DNA of 64,000 nt from Microbacterium arborescens (GCA_003339645.1 QNUV01000099.1:186001-250000); one strand, 5' to 3'; shown: positions 41,279 to 49,177, numbered from the stretch's first letter. Numbers and translations are program-made. The notes: a model not told the origin generated them from the letters alone.

Positions 41279-42402
41279 CCGGGCCCGTCGGAGTCGGTTT
41301 CGTCGGCGTCGGTGTCATCAGCGACACCTACCTCGAGAACCTGGGTTCCTTCCCCGATGTGCGCGTCGTCATCCTCGGCGACCTCGACGTCGATCGCGCC
41401 AAGGCTCAGGCCGAGAAGCACGGCGTCGCCGAATGGGGTACGACCGATGACGTCCTCGCGCACCCCGACGTCGACGTCATCGTCAACCTGACGATCCCCG
41501 CCGTTCACGTCGACATCTCCTCGCGCGCGATCGCCGCCGGCAAGCACGTCTGGACCGAGAAGCCGCTCGGCCTCGACCGCGAGAGCACGGCGGAGCTCCT
41601 GCGCCAGGCGGATGCCGCCGGCCTGCGCATCGGCTCGGCACCCGACACGCTCCTCGGCCCCGGCTTCCAGACCGCGAAGCGCGCGATCCAGAGCGGCGTC
41701 ATCGGCGAGCCCATGTTCGCGTCGACGACGTTCCAGACCGTCGGTCCCGACCTCTGGCACCCGAGCCCCGCGTTCCTGTTCGCCCAGGGCGCCGGACCGC
41801 TGCTCGACATGGGTCCGTACTACTTCAGCGGTCTCGTCAGCCTGTTCGGGTCGGTCGACCGGGTCGCCGCCGTCGGACGCAAGAAGCTCGAGGAGCGCAC
41901 CATTCAGGCCGGGCCCAACGCGGGCACCGTCTTCCCCGTCGAGGTGCCCACCACGATGCAGGTCATCACCGCCTTCGAGGCGGGCCAGCAGGCGGCGAGC
42001 CTGCTGAGCTTCGACTCGGCCCTCGAACGCCACGGCGTGTTCGAGGTGCACGGCACCGAGGGCTCCATCGTGCTCCCCGACCCCAACCAGTTCGAGGGGC
42101 GCATCGCCTACGTCAAGGCGCGGAAGTCGATCTCGGACGGCAACTGGGGCGAGCAGGAGTGGATCGAGATCGAGCAGGAAGGCAAGCTCACCGGCCGCGG
42201 CCTGGGCCTGCTCGACATGGTCCGCGCGATCGCGGAGGACCGGCCCCACGTCGCCACCGGCGAGCTCGGCTACCACGTGCTCGACGTCATGCTCTCGGCG
42301 CAGGAGTCGGCCGCCTCGGGCGAGTTCGTCAAGGTCGCGAGCACCGTGGCGCCCGTACCGACCGTTCCGGTCGACTTCGACCCGTTCGCCGCGACGCTGT
42401 AA
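41275..42402 (+). CDS. Gfo/Idh/MocA-family NAD(P)-dependent oxidoreductase
   Basis: 375-residue two-domain dehydrogenase. The N-terminal Rossmann fold begins GVGFVGVGVISDTYLENL and includes the family motif ITEKPL-like WTEKPLGLD (Lys-Pro for catalysis) near residues 95-105. The C-terminal beta-sheet substrate domain includes GPLLDMGPYYFSGLVSLFG with the catalytic Asp/His-type region, and closes with GELGYHVLDVMLSAQESA. The family oxidises sugars, inositols or glucosides. It is translationally coupled to the sugar isomerase, so the pair probably oxidises and isomerises one carbohydrate. A perfect terminator hairpin follows. Confidence 0.94.
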   Translation: MTGPVGVGFVGVGVISDTYLENLGSFPDVRVVILGDLDVDRAKAQAEKHGVAEWGTTDDVLAHPDVDVIVNLTIPAVHVDISSRAIAAGKHVWTEKPLGLDRESTAELLRQADAAGLRIGSAPDTLLGPGFQTAKRAIQSGVIGEPMFASTTFQTVGPDLWHPSPAFLFAQGAGPLLDMGPYYFSGLVSLFGSVDRVAAVGRKKLEERTIQAGPNAGTVFPVEVPTTMQVITAFEAGQQAASLLSFDSALERHGVFEVHGTEGSIVLPDPNQFEGRIAYVKARKSISDGNWGEQEWIEIEQEGKLTGRGLGLLDMVRAIAEDRPHVATGELGYHVLDVMLSAQESAASGEFVKVASTVAPVPTVPVDFDPFAATL

Positions 42403-42431
42403 GCAGCGCGGCGTCCCGCACAGCCGGTACG

Positions 42432-42467
42432 CGAAAGGCCCGGACTCTTCGGAGTCCGGGCCTTTCG
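42432..42467. terminator. Bidirectional terminator between dehydrogenase and tRNA-Thr
   Basis: 16-base perfect arms (from CGAAAGGCCCGGACTC to GAGTCCGGGCCTTTCG) with a TTCG loop. It lies 30 bases after the dehydrogenase stop and 3 bases beyond the tRNA 3' end. Confidence 0.85.
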
Positions 42468-42470
42468 TTG

Positions 42471-42546
42471 TGGAGCCGCCTAAGGGAATCGAACCCTTGA
42501 CCTATTCATTACGAGTGAATCGCTCTGCCGTCTGAGCTAAGGCGGC
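42471..42546 (-). tRNA. tRNA-Thr (anticodon CGT)
   Basis: The minus strand folds as a full cloverleaf. The 7-bp acceptor stem is GCCGCCT / AGGCGGC; the D arm is GCTCAGACGGCAGAGC; the anticodon stem ATTCA/TGAAT encloses loop CTCGTAA with anticodon CGT. The T arm contains GGTTCGATTCC. Discriminator T is followed by an encoded CCA (42471-42473). It decodes ACG. The terminator at 42432-42467 follows immediately. Confidence 0.96.
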
Positions 42547-42711
42547 GCGCGTCGCTGTGCGATGCACGATCAGCAATGTTACATGCTCCGAGACCCCGTC
42601 GCGAACCGGCGGCGCGGCCGACGCCCTTATATCGGGAGACGCCGTGTTACGCGACGATTACTCCCCGTCCACCCGTGGCGCTTACCGTCGGAGGGCACCG
42701 CGATGAGGCGA

Positions 42712-42757
42712 GCGCGACCCCGGTCGCGCACGGGCGGGTCACCGCCCCGCGGTGCCC
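42712..42757 (+). promoter_or_regulatory. Tandem GC-rich hairpins in the metQ leader
   Basis: Stem 1 is GCGCGACC / GGTCGCGC (42712-42729). Stem 2 is GGG-T-CACCG / CGGTGCCC (42736-42757), ending six bases before the GAGGAG ribosome-binding site. They could form a control element for metQNI. I do not recognise a known SAM riboswitch consensus. Confidence 0.3.
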
Positions 42758-42776
42758 GATCCGAGGAGCACCACTC

Positions 42777-43673
42777 ATGTCCAAGCGACTTCTGACCGCG
42801 GCCGCCCTGGCCCTCCCCCTGACCCTGCTGCTCGGCGCCTGCGCGTCGGACGCCGGCTCCGGCGACGCCGGTGACGCCGCACAGGACGGCCCGGTGCGCA
42901 TCGGCGTCGTCGGCGCGGGCGACCCCTACTGGGAGACCTACAAAGAGGCCGCGGCCGACGAGGGCATCGAGGTCGACATCGTCGACTTCACCGAGTACAC
43001 CCAGCCCAACCCCGCGCTCTCGGCGGGCGAGCTGGACCTCAACCAGTTCCAGCACATCATCTACCTCGCGACCTACAACGTGAACGCCGGCGACGACCTC
43101 GTAGCCGTCGGCTCGACCGCGACCTACCCGCTGGGCCTGTACTCGACGCAGTACGACTCGGTCGACGACATCCCCGAAGGCGCCACCGTCGCCGTCCCCA
43201 ACGACGAGAGCAACCAGGCCCGCGGCCTGCTCGTGCTGCAGTCCCAGGGCCTCATCGAGCTCAAGGACGGCGGCACCGTGTTCTCCACGACGGCGGACGT
43301 CGAGCCCGGCTCGAAGGTCAAGGTCGAGGCTCTCGATGCCGCCCTGACCGCGACGTCGCTGCCCGATGTCGCCGCCGCGATCATCAACAACGACTTCGTC
43401 GAGGATGCCGGACTGAAGTTCGACGACGCGCTCGCGACCGACGACCCCAGCGACCCGAGCGCGCAGCCGTACATCAACATCTTCGCCGCCAAGGCCGAGG
43501 ATGCCGATAACCCGACCTACCAGAAGCTCGTCGAGATCTTCCAGGACACCCAGGCGGTCACCGACGGACTGCAGGAGGCGTCCGGCGGCTCGGCCGTGCT
43601 CGTGAAGACGCCGAAGGACGAGCTCGCCTCCGCCCTGAAGCAGGTCGAGGACGACATCCGCGCCAACCAGTGA
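42777..43673 (+). CDS. metQ: Methionine ABC transporter, substrate-binding lipoprotein MetQ
   Basis: 298-residue lipoprotein that binds methionine outside the membrane. The signal peptide ends in the lipobox L-L-G-A-C (Cys about residue 22). The NlpA/MetQ fold shows IRIGVVGAGDPYWE-like opening, DIVDFTEYTQPNPALSAGELDLNQFQH (the family's E-F-x-D-Y-x-x-P-N segment), VPNDESNQARGLLVLQ and AAIINNDFVEDAGL. ATG 42777 has GAGGAG upstream. It heads the metQ-metN-metI operon and is separated from metN by a strong 17-bp-arm hairpin, which would favour excess binding protein over the ATPase and permease. Confidence 0.95.
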   Translation: MSKRLLTAAALALPLTLLLGACASDAGSGDAGDAAQDGPVRIGVVGAGDPYWETYKEAAADEGIEVDIVDFTEYTQPNPALSAGELDLNQFQHIIYLATYNVNAGDDLVAVGSTATYPLGLYSTQYDSVDDIPEGATVAVPNDESNQARGLLVLQSQGLIELKDGGTVFSTTADVEPGSKVKVEALDAALTATSLPDVAAAIINNDFVEDAGLKFDDALATDDPSDPSAQPYINIFAAKAEDADNPTYQKLVEIFQDTQAVTDGLQEASGGSAVLVKTPKDELASALKQVEDDIRANQ

Positions 43674-43676
43674 CAT

Positions 43677-43720
43677 CATGCGTGTGCGGCCCGCCCCACC
43701 GGACGGGCCGCACACGCATG
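43677..43720 (+). terminator. Intra-operon hairpin between metQ and metN
   Basis: Perfect 17-base arms (43677-43693 and 43704-43720, core GTGTGCGGCCCG / CGGGCCGCACAC) with a 10-base loop. It starts three bases after the metQ stop. No T-run follows, so partial termination or mRNA 3' end stabilisation is more likely than full termination. Confidence 0.6.
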
Positions 43721-43741
43721 TCCCGTTCGAGGAGCCCCCGC

Positions 43742-44779
43742 ATGACCCTCATCCGCCTGTCCGGCGTGACCAAGCGCTTCCCCCCGTCCACGAAGGGCGG
43801 TGACCCGGTCGTCGCGGTCGATGACGTCGACCTCGAGATCGAGGCCGGATCCGTATGCGGCATCGTCGGGTACTCCGGCGCGGGGAAGAGCACGGTCCTC
43901 CGGTTGGTCAACGCTCTGGAGACGCCCACGAGCGGCAGCGTCGAGATCGATGGCCGCGACATCACCGCGCTCCGCGAGCGCGAGCTGCGTGCCCTCCGCG
44001 GCGACATCGGCATGATCTTCCAGCAGTTCAACCTGTTCGACTCGCGCAACGTCGCCGGCAACGTCGCGTATCCCCTCGAGGTCGCCGGACGCTCACGCAC
44101 CGAGGTCAAGCAGCGCGTCGCCGAACTGCTGGAGTTCGTCGGGCTGTCGGGCAAGGCCAAGAACTACCCCGAGCAGCTGTCGGGCGGACAGCGGCAGCGC
44201 GTCGGCATCGCTCGAGCGCTCGCCACGAGTCCCCGCATCCTGCTGGCCGACGAGGCCACCAGCGCGCTCGACCCCGACACGACGCAGGAGGTGCTCGCCC
44301 TCCTGAAGCGCATCAACACCGAGCTCGGCGTGACGATCCTCGTCATCACCCACGAGATGGAGGTCGTCCGTGCGATCGCCGACCGTGTCGTCGTCATGGA
44401 GCACGGACGCGTCATTGAGAGCGGCGACGTCTTCGACGTGCTCTCGGCACCGTCGCATGCCGCGACTCGCCGGTTCGTGGCCAGCATCATCGACGAGGCG
44501 CCCACCGGCGAGAAGCTCGCGGCGCTGCGCGCGCGGCATCCCGGCCGCATCGTCACCTTCACCATCCGCGAGGGCGAGTCGCCGCAGGCAGACGTCTTCG
44601 CGGCGCTGTCGTCCCATGGGGTGCGGTTCGAGCTCATCCACGGCGGCATCAACGACATCCGTGGGCGCGTCTTCGGGCATCTGACGCTCGCTCTGTCGGG
44701 AGAGCCGGATGCCGTCGATCGCGCCGTGGCCGCGGCATCCGCCCACGCACCGCTCATCGAGGAGGACTCCCGTGGATAG
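43742..44779 (+). CDS. metN: Methionine ABC transporter ATPase MetN
   Basis: 345-residue ATPase of the MetNIQ importer. Walker A GYSGAGKST, Q-loop MIFQQFNLFDSRNV, signature LSGGQRQRVGIARAL, Walker B ILLADEATSALD and H-loop VITHEMEVV are complete. The C-terminal ~80 residues form the NIL regulatory domain (IVTFTIREGESPQADVFAALSSHG), which binds cytosolic methionine and causes trans-inhibition. ATG 43742 has GAGGAG upstream. Its end overlaps the metI start by eight bases. Confidence 0.96.
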   Translation: MTLIRLSGVTKRFPPSTKGGDPVVAVDDVDLEIEAGSVCGIVGYSGAGKSTVLRLVNALETPTSGSVEIDGRDITALRERELRALRGDIGMIFQQFNLFDSRNVAGNVAYPLEVAGRSRTEVKQRVAELLEFVGLSGKAKNYPEQLSGGQRQRVGIARALATSPRILLADEATSALDPDTTQEVLALLKRINTELGVTILVITHEMEVVRAIADRVVVMEHGRVIESGDVFDVLSAPSHAATRRFVASIIDEAPTGEKLAALRARHPGRIVTFTIREGESPQADVFAALSSHGVRFELIHGGINDIRGRVFGHLTLALSGEPDAVDRAVAAASAHAPLIEEDSRG

Positions 44780-45431
44780 GCTCATCGAGCTGCTGCCCGA
44801 CCTGTGGCCGGCGACGGCCGAGACGCTCTACATGATCACGCTGAGCCTGCTGTTCGGCGGCATCGCGGGCTTCCTGATCGGCCTCGCGCTGTACGCCACG
44901 CGGGCCGGCAGCCTGTTCCCCAACCGTGTCGTGTTCGGCATCGTCAACGTGATCGTCAACACGTTCCGGCCGATCCCGTTCATCATCTTCATGGCCGCGG
45001 TCCAGCCCCTCGCCCGCGCGTTTAGCATCCGCGGCATCGGCATCGAGTTCGCCGTCTTCGCGATCTCGATCGCATCGATGTTCGCCATCGGACGCATCGT
45101 CGAGCAGAACCTGCTGACGGTGCGCCCCGGCGTGATCGAGGCCGCCCGCGCCGCCGGCGCGAGCCGCTCGCGCATCCTGTTCCGGCTGGTCCCGCGCGAG
45201 TCGCTCGGCCCGCTCGTGCTCGGTTACACCTTCATCGTGGTCGCACTCGTCGACATGACCGCCGTCGCGGGCGCGATCGCCGCGGGTGGCCTCGGCCAGT
45301 TCGCGCTCGTGAACGGCTTCCGCCAGTTCAACCCCTGGGTCACCTGGGCCGCCGTGATCATCATCATCCTGCTCGTGCAGGGGGTGCAGTTCCTCGGCAA
45401 CGCCCTCGCGCGCCGAATCCTGCGGCGCTGA
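44772..45431 (+). CDS. metI: Methionine ABC transporter permease MetI
   Basis: 219-residue permease with five or six helices. MetI landmarks are LWPATAETLYMITLSLLFGGIAGFLIG at the N-terminus, NVIVNTFRPIPFIIFMAAVQPLARA, and the EAA-type coupling loop GVIEAARAAGASRSRILFRLVPRESLGPLVLGY. GTG 44772 lies within the metN end and has GGAGGA upstream, showing translational coupling. It is the last gene of the operon; palindromic repeat elements follow. Confidence 0.95.
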   Translation: MDRLIELLPDLWPATAETLYMITLSLLFGGIAGFLIGLALYATRAGSLFPNRVVFGIVNVIVNTFRPIPFIIFMAAVQPLARAFSIRGIGIEFAVFAISIASMFAIGRIVEQNLLTVRPGVIEAARAAGASRSRILFRLVPRESLGPLVLGYTFIVVALVDMTAVAGAIAAGGLGQFALVNGFRQFNPWVTWAAVIIIILLVQGVQFLGNALARRILRR

Positions 45432-45467
45432 CGGCCCGCCGCGTCGAGGGGTCTCGACGCCCGCGGT

Positions 45468-45488
45468 CGAGGTCCCACTTGGGCCGGG
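45468..45488. repeat. Half copy of the 57-bp palindromic element
   Basis: One arm only: CGAGGTCCCACTTGGGCCGG followed by G, lying 11 bases before the complete copy at 45500. It matches the left arm of the other copies. Confidence 0.65.
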
Positions 45489-45499
45489 CTCGTGCCCGC

Positions 45500-45556
45500 C
45501 GAGGTCCCAGTTCGGCCGGGTATGACAGCACCGTTCCCGGCCGAACTGGGACCTCG
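45500..45556. repeat. 57-bp palindromic element, copy C (perfect arms)
   Basis: Two perfectly complementary 21-base arms (45500-45520 and 45536-45556; left arm begins CGAGGTCCCAGTTCGGCCGG) around a 15-base loop beginning TATG and ending GTT. It ends nine bases before the TAGCCT promoter of the nucleotidyltransferase gene. Confidence 0.85.
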
Positions 45557-45565
45557 CAGGGGGGC

Positions 45566-45571
45566 TAGCCT
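45566..45571 (+). promoter_or_regulatory. Leaderless -10 element TAGCCT of the nucleotidyltransferase gene
   Basis: TAGCCT, GGCGGC, ATG 45578. There is no ribosome-binding site. The surrounding GCTAGCCTGG is the same as at the erm leader promoter. Confidence 0.6.
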
Positions 45572-45577
45572 GGCGGC

Positions 45578-46384
45578 ATGCTTTCGGACGGCGATCTGGT
45601 GCGGATCGCGCGCGATCTCGCGGCGACTTCCGGTGTCATCGCGGTGGCGCTGGGGGGCAGTCGAGCGCGCGGGACGCACTCCCCCGACTCGGACGTCGAC
45701 CTGGGTGTGTACGTCGACGGGCGAACAATCGACCGCGATGCTCTCTCGGCGGCGGTGTCTCGCTGGGCAATGACCTCGGTCAGAATCGGACCAGCCGGAA
45801 GCTGGGGCCCGTGGGTGGACAGTGGCGCGTGGGCGACGATCGCCGGCATGCCCGTCGACGTCATCATCCGCGACGTGGACCGCGTTCGAGCTCAGGTCGA
45901 GAGGGCTCGTCGGGGCGAATTCGCCTTCCACTCGCAGCCGGGACATCCTCTCGGATTCCTGGATGTCGCGTACGCCGGCGAGGTCGCGCTCGCGAAGCCC
46001 CTCGTCGACGGCGCGGGTTTCCTGCGCGACCACGCCGACGCCCTCGCCCCCTACCCTGAGCCACTGCGGCGGGCATTCCTCGACGACCTGTGGCAGGTGG
46101 ACTTCCTTGTCGATGCCGCGGCCAAAGTCACCGATCGCGGCGACACTGCCTACGTCGGACTCTTCCTCAGCAATGCAGCAGTGCGGCTGGCGTACGCCTG
46201 GCATGCCCAGGCCAGAACCTGGGCCATCAACGAGAAAGGCATCGTCAGCGGCGTGACGCATCTCCCATCCGCGCCCGCGGACTTCGATGTTCAGGTCGCC
46301 GCGGCCCTCAGCGCGGTCGACGCGTCACCCGAGGGCGCTCGGACAGCGACCGACCTGCTGCGCGCCCTGCCTCGCCCGTCCTGA
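45578..46384 (+). CDS. Nucleotidyltransferase-domain protein (aminoglycoside-adenylyltransferase-like fold)
   Basis: 268-residue protein with an N-terminal minimal nucleotidyltransferase domain: VALGGSRARGTHSPDSDVDLGVYV, the G-G-S motif and two metal-binding Asp of the DxD pair, with the third acidic residue probably in MPVDVIIRDVD. The C-terminal half is helical (DDLWQVDFLVDAAAKVTDRGDTAYVGLFLSNAAVRLAYAW), as in ANT/Lnu-type antibiotic nucleotidyltransferases and related proteins of unknown role. It may adenylylate a small molecule or a protein; substrate unknown. It is expressed from a leaderless promoter and flanked on both sides by 57-bp palindromes, an arrangement partly shared with erm. 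Confidence 0.85.
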   Translation: MLSDGDLVRIARDLAATSGVIAVALGGSRARGTHSPDSDVDLGVYVDGRTIDRDALSAAVSRWAMTSVRIGPAGSWGPWVDSGAWATIAGMPVDVIIRDVDRVRAQVERARRGEFAFHSQPGHPLGFLDVAYAGEVALAKPLVDGAGFLRDHADALAPYPEPLRRAFLDDLWQVDFLVDAAAKVTDRGDTAYVGLFLSNAAVRLAYAWHAQARTWAINEKGIVSGVTHLPSAPADFDVQVAAALSAVDASPEGARTATDLLRALPRPS

Positions 46385-46391
46385 GCGCCGC

Positions 46392-46448
46392 CGAGGTCCC
46401 ACGTGGGCCGGGTATGGCCTCAGCGTTCCCGGCCCAAGTGGGGCTTCG
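46392..46448. repeat. 57-bp palindromic element, copy D (imperfect arms)
   Basis: Left arm CGAGGTCCCACGTGGGCCGG plus G (46392-46412), 15-base loop TATG...GTT, right arm (46428-46448) with three mismatches to the left arm. It lies eight bases after the nucleotidyltransferase stop and before the convergent hydrolase. Confidence 0.8.
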
Positions 46449-46472
46449 CACGGGAGGCAGATGGGCAGGGGC

Positions 46473-48026
46473 CTAGCGGCAGACGAGGCCGTCCTCGGGC
46501 ACCGTGTCGTCGATGAAGAAGGCCTCGACTGCGTCGTCCACGCACGAGTTGCCCTTCTGGAACCCCGTGTGCCCCTCACCCTCTCGCGTGACGAGCACAC
46601 CCGAGGCAAGCTGATCGGCGAGCGACTCGGACCATTCGTATGGCGTGGCGGGATCGTTGGTCGTGCCCACCACGACGATCGGCGCGGCGCCGTCAGCCGC
46701 GATCTCGCCACGGGTACCGGTCGGCGGATAGGGCCAGACGGCGCACGCGTCGACGCCCTCCCAGTACGGCGCGACCGTCGGCGCTTCCACCGCGAGGCGG
46801 GCCTTCGACGCGGCCTCGGCTTCGGGGTCGTTCTCGACCGGATAGTCCATGCAGTTGTACGCGCGGAACGCCTCGGACGAGTTGTCCGAGTACTGCCCGT
46901 CGGGCGTGCGCGCGTAGTAGAAGTCGGCGAGCAGGAACGCCGTCTGCGGGTCGCCAGCCAGCGTCTGCGAGAGAGCCTGCCTCAGGATCGGCCAGTTGTC
47001 CTGCGAGTACAGCGCGGCGATGATCGCGGTCATGAGCGAGTCCGCGCCGAGGCGCCGGCCATCGGATGCCGGCAGCGGCGACGCATCGACGCTCGCGAGC
47101 AGCGTCCCGAGGTCGGTCATCGCGTCGTCGACGGATCCGCGGAACGGGCAGTCCTCCTCTTCGAGGCAGGCAGCCATGAACGCGCGCAGCGCCGACTCGA
47201 AGCCGACCGCCTGGGTGGCGCTGACATCGAGCGACGACACGCTGGGGTCGATCGCGCCGTCGAGCACGAGCCGGCCGACGTTCTCGGGATAGAGCTTGGC
47301 GTAGGTCGCGCCGAGGAAGGTCCCATAGGAGTAGCCGAGGTAGTTGAGCTTCTCGTCGCCGAGCACCGCGCGCAGCAGATCCATGTCGCGCGCGGCGAAC
47401 TCGGTCGTGATGAAGGGCAGGATGCCGCCACTGTTCTCGTCGCACGCGGCGGCGAACTGCTCGTTGCGCGCCGTCAGCTCGGCCTCCCACTCCGGCGTTC
47501 CGCGAGGCGCCGCCGGGATGTCGAAGAAGTACGCGTCGGTGCCCGCGGCGTCGAAGCAGGCCACGGCGCTCGATCGGCCCACGCCGCGCGGGTCGAACCC
47601 GATGACGTCGTACGCGTCAGCCAGGACGGAACCCACCGCGAACCGGGCGCTGTCGGCGATGAGGTCGTATCCGCTCGCGCCGGGACCGCCGGGGTTGACC
47701 AGCAGCGACCCGAGCGCGTCTCCCGATCCCGCCGCCCGCCGCACGACCGCGAGCTCGATCTCACCCGCGGACGGATCGTTCCAGTCGCGCGGCGCGCGCA
47801 CCGTCGTGCAGTCGTACGAGCCGGAGTCGGCCCCCTTGCAGGACTCCCACTCGAGTTCCTGACCATAGAACGGCATCAGGTCTTCCGAGACGCCGTCGGT
47901 GACAGGTGTCCGGCTCGGCGCCGGCGAAGCCTGATCGGGGCTTCCCTTGAACACGCATCCGGTGAGAACCGTCACCGTGGCCGCGGCGATGGCGACGACG
48001 GTGATCAGACGACGAGGAGCTTTCAC
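46473..48026 (-). CDS. Secreted alpha/beta-hydrolase lipoprotein (tripeptidyl aminopeptidase-like)
   Basis: 517-residue exported hydrolase of the Streptomyces TAP / SlpD-SlpE family, releasing N-terminal peptides. The signal peptide ends in lipobox V-L-T-G-C (Cys about residue 24). The hydrolase core has oxyanion-region NPGGPGASGYD, DPRGVGRS, the nucleophile elbow GYSYGTFLG with catalytic Ser, and near the C-terminus the VVGTTNDPATPYEWSE (Asp) and GEGHTGF (His) segments plus the TAP C-terminal domain. Paired Cys suggest disulfides. GTG 48026 has GGAAGGA upstream and overlaps the holB stop, so it is the last gene of the topA-tmk-holB transcript. Confidence 0.92.
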   Translation of the reverse strand: MKAPRRLITVVAIAAATVTVLTGCVFKGSPDQASPAPSRTPVTDGVSEDLMPFYGQELEWESCKGADSGSYDCTTVRAPRDWNDPSAGEIELAVVRRAAGSGDALGSLLVNPGGPGASGYDLIADSARFAVGSVLADAYDVIGFDPRGVGRSSAVACFDAAGTDAYFFDIPAAPRGTPEWEAELTARNEQFAAACDENSGGILPFITTEFAARDMDLLRAVLGDEKLNYLGYSYGTFLGATYAKLYPENVGRLVLDGAIDPSVSSLDVSATQAVGFESALRAFMAACLEEEDCPFRGSVDDAMTDLGTLLASVDASPLPASDGRRLGADSLMTAIIAALYSQDNWPILRQALSQTLAGDPQTAFLLADFYYARTPDGQYSDNSSEAFRAYNCMDYPVENDPEAEAASKARLAVEAPTVAPYWEGVDACAVWPYPPTGTRGEIAADGAAPIVVVGTTNDPATPYEWSESLADQLASGVLVTREGEGHTGFQKGNSCVDDAVEAFFIDDTVPEDGLVCR

Positions 48027-49177
48027 GGTGTCCTTCCGCTGGCGACGGTGATGAGCATGCTCTCGAGGGCGAGCAGGGGGGCCGCATTGCCTTCGAGGGC
48101 GCTGCGGGTGGCCGAGATGCGGTCGAGCACGACGAGCGTGCGGTCGGGCGTCCACGCCGACGCGAGAGCAGCGAGCTCGCTCGACAGCTCTCGATTGATC
48201 AGGTCACCCTCCCGGCCGAACTGCAGCATCAGCGTGTCGCGGTACATCGACTCGAGATCGGTGAGGACGCGGTCGATGCCGTCGCGCAGGCTCCGTGTGG
48301 CGCGACGCTTCTGCTCGTCCTCGAGCGCACTGAGCTGACCGCGCACGGCGGGCGGCACGGGTGCCCCCGGAGCGACCCCGAGCGTGCGCCGCAACGCCTC
48401 GCGTTCGGACTCGTCGCGTTCGGCCGTCAGAGCCTTGGCATCTTCCGTCGCGGCGCTCACGATGCGGCCGGCCGTCTCGACGGCATCCGACACCCCGCGC
48501 ACCGCCAGCACGGCGCGCAGCGTCGCGTCGCGGCGCTCACGGGAGGCGGCATCCGTCGCGAGACGCTGGGCCATGCCGATGTGGCGCTGGGCGAGACGGG
48601 CGGACTGCTCGGCCACCGCCTCGTCGACCCCCGTGCGCGCGGCGATGAGGCGTGCGACATCCGCCACGTCGGGCTCACGCAGGCGCAGCGTCCGCACGCG
48701 GGAGCGGATCGTCGGCAGCAGATCGGCGTCGCTCGGCGCGCACAGCACCCAGACCGTCTGCTCCGGGGGCTCTTCGAGGGCCTTGAGCAGAACATTGCTC
48801 GTGCGCTCGACCATCCGGTCGGCGTCTTCGACGACGATGACGCGGTACCGCCCCAGTGAGGGCGAGAAGTACGACCGTTCGACGAGGGCCCGGGCATCGC
48901 GGATGGAGATGACGACGCCCTCGGTGCGGAGCGCCGTGAGATCGGGATGCGTGCCGGCGAGCACCTGCCGCATCGCGGCCTCGTCACCGGGCTCGGCGAT
49001 CAGAGCGGCCGCGAAGGCGTGCGCGAGCGTCGAGCGCCCCGAGCCGGGCGGGCCCGTGATGAGCCAGGCGTGCGCGAGCTGCGCGGGATCGGAGGCCGCG
49101 GCCTGCAGCGCTGCGACGGCCGAGTCCTGACCCCAGACCTCGCCCCACGGTGGTGCGAGCGGAGCGGAGGCGGTCAT
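48023..49177 (-). CDS. holB: DNA polymerase III delta' subunit
   Basis: 384-residue clamp-loader subunit that, with gamma/tau and delta, loads the beta clamp. The AAA+ fold begins VWGQDSAVAALQAA and includes AHAWLITGPPGSGRSTLAHAFA, where the P-loop Lys is replaced by Arg; delta' subunits are not active ATPases, so this fits. Later motifs are VVEDADRM, SNVLLKALEEPPEQTVWVL and SRVRTLRL (the SRC-like arginine-finger region, here SRV). The long helical C-terminal collar domain is present. It follows tmk by 76 bases and overlaps the downstream hydrolase start. Confidence 0.93.
   Translation of the reverse strand: MTASAPLAPPWGEVWGQDSAVAALQAAASDPAQLAHAWLITGPPGSGRSTLAHAFAAALIAEPGDEAAMRQVLAGTHPDLTALRTEGVVISIRDARALVERSYFSPSLGRYRVIVVEDADRMVERTSNVLLKALEEPPEQTVWVLCAPSDADLLPTIRSRVRTLRLREPDVADVARLIAARTGVDEAVAEQSARLAQRHIGMAQRLATDAASRERRDATLRAVLAVRGVSDAVETAGRIVSAATEDAKALTAERDESEREALRRTLGVAPGAPVPPAVRGQLSALEDEQKRRATRSLRDGIDRVLTDLESMYRDTLMLQFGREGDLINRELSSELAALASAWTPDRTLVVLDRISATRSALEGNAAPLLALESMLITVASGRTP

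Noticed and set aside
42471-42546. tRNA-Thr as an integration site for a mobile island
   Set aside because: No integrase, no duplicated tRNA 3' end and no change in gene character were seen on either side.
42547-42776. SAM riboswitch upstream of metQ
   Set aside because: Hairpins are present, but I could not match the conserved core of SAM-I, SAM-IV or SAH classes; it is reported only as a weak leader structure.
45468-46448. CRISPR array made of the repeated AGGTCCCA units
   Set aside because: Units are palindromic, unevenly spaced, separated by a gene and lack spacers or cas genes.
46287-48338. Long open frame opposite the TAP-like hydrolase
   Set aside because: Shadow frame that crosses three genuine gene boundaries and shows no recognisable domain.
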